This document shows, one piece after another, positions 5,813 through 8,951 of a stretch of DNA of 8,951 nucleotides (position 1 is the stretch's first letter; every line of letters begins with the position of its first letter). Location: assembly GCA_027030295.1 (NCBI GenBank), contig JALVFB010000255.1, positions 1 through 8,951 of the forward strand, given 5' to 3'. This stretch comes from Hyphomicrobiales bacterium (GTDB lineage Bacteria > Pseudomonadota > Alphaproteobacteria > Rhizobiales > Aestuariivirgaceae). Under the pieces are notes generated by a model. The model was not told where the DNA came from. It saw only the letters and a list, made by a program, of their open reading frames with translations, and did no database searches. A program made the position numbers and the translations under genes.

Positions 5813-5935
5813 CCCCTTGCGTTTCCCTCCGCGAGATTGTTCATGACCAAAGCGTAATATCCTTCCGATTGTCGTCTTTCCGGGGATGTTTTACCTTTCG
5901 GACGGTTTCCGGTTGTGGCCCGGCGGGGAGAACAT
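5813..5935 (+). promoter_or_regulatory. Leader upstream of ccmI
   Basis: This 123-nt stretch lies between the terminator and ccmI. A TAATAT at 5855-5860 is the best -10-like element, but no good -35 lies 16-18 nt before it. TTGTTC at 5837-5842 is only 12 nt away, too close. If the upstream terminator is constitutive, the promoter for the ccm genes must be here. I saw no Fnr/FixK-type or Irr-type palindrome. Confidence 0.3.
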
Positions 5936-7108
5936 ATGGGCACGAACGTTCAATTCTGGTTGCTGGCGGGTGGCCTGATGGTGGTGGTGCTGGCGCTGTT
6001 GCTGGCGCCCTTGCTGCGCCGCCCGCGCAAGGCGTTGGCGAGGGCCGAATATGACCTTGCCATCTATCGCGACCAGATGCGCGAGCTGGAAGAGGAAATT
6101 GCCCAGGGGCTGATTTCGGAGGAAGCCGCCGAACGCGCGCGCAACGAGATCGCACGCCGCATTCTGGCCGCCGACGAGGCCCGCCGGCATGCGCAGTCGC
6201 AGCTGGAAAGCGCCGGCGGGGGGGCGGTTTTCGCCGCCATCGCGGCGGCGCTGCTGGTGCCGGCCGTGGCCCTGGCGGTGTATGTGCAGAAGGGCCAGCC
6301 GGGCCGTCCGGACATGCCGTTGGAAAGGCGTCTGGCGGAAGCGGGGCGCAACAACGATCTGCCGGCGCTGGTGCGCCGCGCCGAACAGAAACTGGAAAAG
6401 GAGCCGAACAATGTCGCCGGCTGGCTGGCGCTGGCCCCTGCCTATGAAAAGCTGGGTCGGCTGGACAAGGCCATCGAGGCCTGGCGCCGCGCCATCAGCC
6501 TCAGCAAGGAGCCTTCGGCCGATCTTTACAACGCCTATGGCGAAGCGCTGGTGCGGGCCGCCCGCGGCCGCGTGACGGAACAGGCGGCGAAGGCCTTTCG
6601 TCAGGCGCAGAAATTGCGTCCCGGCGATCCCATGAGCCGCTATTATCTCGCCATCGCCGAGCTGCAGGCCGGCCACAAGCGCAAGGCTCTCGATGCCCTG
6701 AAGAAACTGCTGGCCGATCTGCCCCCCGAGGTGCCCGCCCGCGCCGCCATTGCCCGACAGGTGGCGCAATTGTCGAAGGCCGTGGGCGAACGGCCGCCGG
6801 CACACGCGGCGGCGTCCACGGAGCCGTCGTCCAGCGCCGTGCGCGAGCGCATGCAGGCCATGCGCGACGCCTCGCCGGAAGAACGCATGGCCATGATCCG
6901 CAACATGGTGGAGGGACTGGACGCGCGGCTGAAGGAACATCCCGACGATCTCTCCGGCTGGCTGCGGCTCATCCGCGCCCGCAAGGTGCTGGGCGAGGAC
7001 GACAAGGCGAAAGAAGCGCTCGCCCGCGCCCGTCAGGCCCTGTCGGGCAATGCCGAGGCCCTGAAAAAGGTGGAGGCGCTGGCGGCGCAACTGGGCATTT
7101 CGTCCTGA
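5936..7108 (+). CDS. ccmI: Cytochrome c maturation protein CcmI (CycH)
   Basis: CcmI is the inner-membrane apocytochrome c chaperone of System I maturation. It holds the C-terminus of the apoprotein and presents it to the CcmF heme-ligation complex. The 390-residue protein has TM1 at about 6-27, then the conserved cytoplasmic stretch AEYDLAIYRDQMRELEEEIA and QGLISEEAAERARNEIARR (about 38-75), which is the CcmI hallmark. TM2 lies at about 97-117, a PDMPLERRL motif follows at 125-133, and a periplasmic TPR region lies at about 160-262 (AGWLALAPAYEKLGRLDKAI and two more TPR-like repeats). The C-terminal periplasmic part runs to 390. The start was moved to ATG 5936 because GGGGAG (5925-5930) lies 5 nt before it. 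An upstream in-frame GTG at 5915 would add MARRGEH and has no such support. Confidence 0.93.
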   Translation: MGTNVQFWLLAGGLMVVVLALLLAPLLRRPRKALARAEYDLAIYRDQMRELEEEIAQGLISEEAAERARNEIARRILAADEARRHAQSQLESAGGGAVFAAIAAALLVPAVALAVYVQKGQPGRPDMPLERRLAEAGRNNDLPALVRRAEQKLEKEPNNVAGWLALAPAYEKLGRLDKAIEAWRRAISLSKEPSADLYNAYGEALVRAARGRVTEQAAKAFRQAQKLRPGDPMSRYYLAIAELQAGHKRKALDALKKLLADLPPEVPARAAIARQVAQLSKAVGERPPAHAAASTEPSSSAVRERMQAMRDASPEERMAMIRNMVEGLDARLKEHPDDLSGWLRLIRARKVLGEDDKAKEALARARQALSGNAEALKKVEALAAQLGISS

Positions 7109-7127
7109 CGACGAGGGATGCGACGGC

Positions 7128-7169
7128 ATGAACGCGAACGTTGGCAACAGGAAAGGTGAGAGGCCATGA
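7128..7169 (+). CDS. Possible 13-codon leader frame overlapping the ccmE start
   Basis: ATG 7128 opens a frame of 13 codons ([13 protein letters not shown]) whose TGA forms an ATGA overlap with the ccmE start at 7166. A GAGGGA (7113-7118) precedes it by 9 nt. It could couple ccmE translation to ccmI, but a frame this short can easily arise by chance. A second short frame from ATG 7118 ends at 7159. Treat this as speculative. Confidence 0.15.
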   Translation: MNANVGNRKGERP

Positions 7170-7663
7170 CCCGCAAGCAGCAGCGCACGATGCTCATCAT
7201 CGGCGCCCTTGTATTTCTGGGCGTGGCGGCGGGACTGATTCTCTATGCTCTTAAGGATACGCTGGTATTCTTCTACACTCCGTCGGAAATGAGCGAGAAG
7301 CTGGCCGAACACAAGATTTCTCCCGGCGCGCGCCTGCGTTTGGGCGGCCTGGTGGAAAAGGGGTCGGTGAAGCTGCTGGACGATGGCGTCATCCGCTTCA
7401 CCATCACCGACACCGCCAGGAGCGTGCCCGTCACCTTCAAGGGCATCCTGCCCGACCTGTTCCGGGAAGGGCAGGGCGTGGTCGCGGAAGGCCGCCTGCA
7501 GCCGGACGGCACTTTCGTGGCCGACACCGTATTGGCCAAGCACGACGAGAAATACATGCCGCGCGAGGTGGCGGAAGCCCTGAAGAAGAAGGGGCTATGG
7601 CAGCACGAAAATTCGGACAAGGCCGTGCCCACCGCTGCGGCCGCCGGCGCCACCAACTACTGA
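7166..7663 (+). CDS. ccmE: Heme chaperone CcmE (CycJ)
   Basis: CcmE binds heme covalently in the periplasm and passes it to the CcmF complex for attachment to apocytochrome c. The 165-residue protein has a basic N-terminus (MTRKQQR), one membrane anchor at about 9-28, and the OB-fold periplasmic domain, with FYTPSEM at about 37-43 and [11 protein letters not shown] at about 58-68. The heme-binding motif is [11 protein letters not shown], giving His126 (covalent heme) and Tyr130 (axial ligand), the classical HxxxY form. The C-terminal tail after about 145 is polar and Ala-rich, and probably disordered. AGGAAAGG (7149-7156) lies 9 nt before the ATG. The gene follows ccmI by 57 nt and precedes ccmF by 28 nt, consistent with one operon. 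Confidence 0.96.
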   Translation: MTRKQQRTMLIIGALVFLGVAAGLILYALKDTLVFFYTPSEMSEKLAEHKISPGARLRLGGLVEKGSVKLLDDGVIRFTITDTARSVPVTFKGILPDLFREGQGVVAEGRLQPDGTFVADTVLAKHDEKYMPREVAEALKKKGLWQHENSDKAVPTAAAAGATNY

Positions 7664-7691
7664 CGGGGCGGGCGAGAAAGGAGAGCCGGAC

Positions 7692-8951
7692 ATGATCGTG
7701 GAGCTGGGGCATTTCGCGCTGGTGCTGGCGCTGGCGGTGGCCATGTATCAGACGCTGGTGCCGCTATATGGCGCGCACACCAACAATCCCCGGCTGATGG
7801 CGCTGGCCGCGCCGGCGGCAGCGGTGCAGTTCCTGCTCGTCTCCCTGGCCTTCGCCGCGCTCATCCACGCCTATGTCACGTCCGATTTCTCGGTGCTCAA
7901 CGTATGGCAGAACTCCCACACCGCCAAGCCCTTCATCTACAAGATCACCGGCACCTGGGCCAATCATGAAGGCTCCATGCTGCTCTGGGTGTTCATCCTG
8001 TCGCTGTTCACCCTGGCCGTGGCCGCCTTTTCCGGGAAGCTGCCGCTGTCGCTGAAGGCCCGCGTGCTGGGCGTGCAGGGCGCCATCGCCACCGCTTTCC
8101 TGTTCTACATCGTCACCGTTTCCAGCCCTTTCGTGCGCATTCCGGAAGGCCGCGTGCCGTTGGAAGGCAGGGGCATGAACCCGCTGTTGCAGGATCCCGC
8201 CCTGGCCGCCCATCCACCCATGCTCTATGCCGGCTACGTGGGTTTTTCCGTGGCTTTCGCCTTCGCCATCGCCGCGTTGCTGGAGGGCAAGGTGGATTCC
8301 GCCTGGGCCCGCTGGGTGCGGCCATGGACGCTGGCCGCCTGGACGTTTCTCACCGCCGGCATCGCGCTGGGCGCCTTCTGGGCCTATTACGAGCTGGGCT
8401 GGGGCGGCTGGTGGTTCTGGGACCCGGTGGAAAACGCCTCCTTCATGCCCTGGCTGGCCGGCACGGCGCTGTTGCATTCCGCCATCGTGGTGGAAAAGCG
8501 CAACGCGCTGAAGACCTGGACCATCCTGCTGGCGCTGGTGGCCTTTTCCTTCTCGCTCATCGGCACCTTCCTGGTGCGCTCCGGCGTGCTGTCTTCCGTG
8601 CACGCCTTCGCCGTCGATCCGGAGCGCGGCACCTTCATTCTCGCCATTCTCGCCTTTTTCATTGGCGGTTCGTTGTTCCTTTATGCGGTGCGCGCCCATG
8701 TGCTGAAGATGGAAGGCTCTTTCGACCCGGTTTCGCGTGAAGGCGCGCTGGTGTTGAACAACGTGCTGCTTTCCGCCGCCACCGCCGCGGTGTTCATCGG
8801 CACCATCTTTCCGCTGGTCTATGAGGCCGTTACCGGCGGCGGCAAGATCACCGTCGGCGCCCCCTACTTCAACATGACCTTCGGCGCGCTCATCTTCCCG
8901 CTGTTGGTTCTGTTGCCCGTCGGCCCGCTGCTGGCCTGGAAGCGCGGCAAT
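7692..8951 (+). CDS. ccmF: Cytochrome c heme lyase CcmF (CycK), 3' end cut by window
   Basis: CcmF is the multi-spanning inner-membrane synthase that attaches heme to apocytochrome c with CcmI and CcmH. The frame is open for 420 codons to the last base, so about two thirds of the usual 650 or so residues are present. The WWD domain reads WGGWWFWDPVENASFMPWL from residue 237. The conserved histidines are His174 (HPPMLYAGYVGF), His262 (in TALLHS) and His304 (SVHAFA), each one position later than E. coli H173, H261 and H303. Many hydrophobic segments span the rest. AAGGAG (7678-7683) lies 8 nt before ATG 7692. No missing residue or frameshift is visible in the covered part. The cycL/ccmH gene would be expected next, outside the window. 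Confidence 0.96.
   Translation, partial: MIVELGHFALVLALAVAMYQTLVPLYGAHTNNPRLMALAAPAAAVQFLLVSLAFAALIHAYVTSDFSVLNVWQNSHTAKPFIYKITGTWANHEGSMLLWVFILSLFTLAVAAFSGKLPLSLKARVLGVQGAIATAFLFYIVTVSSPFVRIPEGRVPLEGRGMNPLLQDPALAAHPPMLYAGYVGFSVAFAFAIAALLEGKVDSAWARWVRPWTLAAWTFLTAGIALGAFWAYYELGWGGWWFWDPVENASFMPWLAGTALLHSAIVVEKRNALKTWTILLALVAFSFSLIGTFLVRSGVLSSVHAFAVDPERGTFILAILAFFIGGSLFLYAVRAHVLKMEGSFDPVSREGALVLNNVLLSAATAAVFIGTIFPLVYEAVTGGGKITVGAPYFNMTFGALIFPLLVLLPVGPLLAWKRGN

Noticed and set aside
5585..5857. A 90-codon + strand frame in the feuQ-ccmI gap
   Set aside because: It runs through the perfect terminator hairpin and the hairpin block, has no good ribosome site, and its composition changes abruptly along its length.
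5891..7543. Long antisense open frame (550 codons) on the minus strand over ccmI and ccmE
   Set aside because: It is a shadow of high-GC codon bias in real + strand genes. Its translation is rich in His, Gln, Arg and Gly without domain motifs, while the + frame has clear CcmI and CcmE signatures.
7764..8699. Minus-strand 311-codon frame over ccmF
   Set aside because: The + strand carries an uninterrupted CcmF with the WWD motif and conserved histidines. The antisense frame is low-complexity Gly/Gln/His-rich.
1..8951. CRISPR array, tRNA, rRNA or insertion sequence
   Set aside because: No regularly spaced repeats, tRNA cloverleaf motifs, rRNA segments, transposase frames or paired terminal inverted repeats were seen.

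Overview
The window looks like GC-rich alphaproteobacterial chromosome. The evidence is a ccmI-ccmE-ccmF (cycH-cycJ-cycK) gene order next to a PhoPQ/FeuPQ-type two-component pair, a layout known from rhizobia, together with a DUF2793 tail protein and a GTA-type 3-TM holin, both common in alphaproteobacterial prophages and gene transfer agents. I cannot name a genus. All supported genes are on the + strand.

Region 1 (1-2863) is the downstream end of a phage-like or gene-transfer-agent-like cluster. It holds the 3' part of a DUF2793 tail/fibre protein with an internal duplicated module, a GH24 endolysin with an unusual C-terminal membrane segment, two small membrane proteins (the second has spanin-like topology), and a 3-TM holin. 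The genes overlap or nearly touch, with TGATG or ATGA junctions, which suggests one co-transcribed lysis module. No integrase, terminase or att site is visible here.

Region 2 (2864-5561) begins with a 145-nt non-coding stretch that contains a tandem TTCA box and an inverted repeat, probably the promoter and operator of the next unit. Three host-type genes follow: a secreted PepSY protein with a strongly Arg/Pro-rich linker, an OmpR-family response regulator, and an HAMP-containing sensor histidine kinase of the PhoQ/FeuQ type. The PepSY protein may tune the kinase in the periplasm.

Region 3 (5562-5935) is a 374-nt gap without a convincing protein gene. Its left part is AT-rich. Its middle is a run of three GC-rich hairpins ending in a near-ideal rho-independent terminator with a 13-bp perfect stem. 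I read this as a candidate small RNA or an attenuator-like leader ahead of the cytochrome genes. I do not recognise the family.

Region 4 (5936-8951) holds System I cytochrome c maturation genes: ccmI (apocytochrome chaperone arm), ccmE (heme chaperone, with heme-binding His126 and Tyr130), and the first 420 codons of ccmF (WWD heme lyase, with conserved His174, His262 and His304). The window cuts ccmF. The products act together in the inner membrane and periplasm: CcmE delivers heme to the CcmF complex, CcmI presents apocytochrome, and CcmF attaches the heme.

The least explained items are the structured RNA block at 5689-5812, the polycationic PepSY protein in front of a PhoQ-type sensor, and the C-terminally membrane-anchored endolysin in a module with two extra small membrane proteins.
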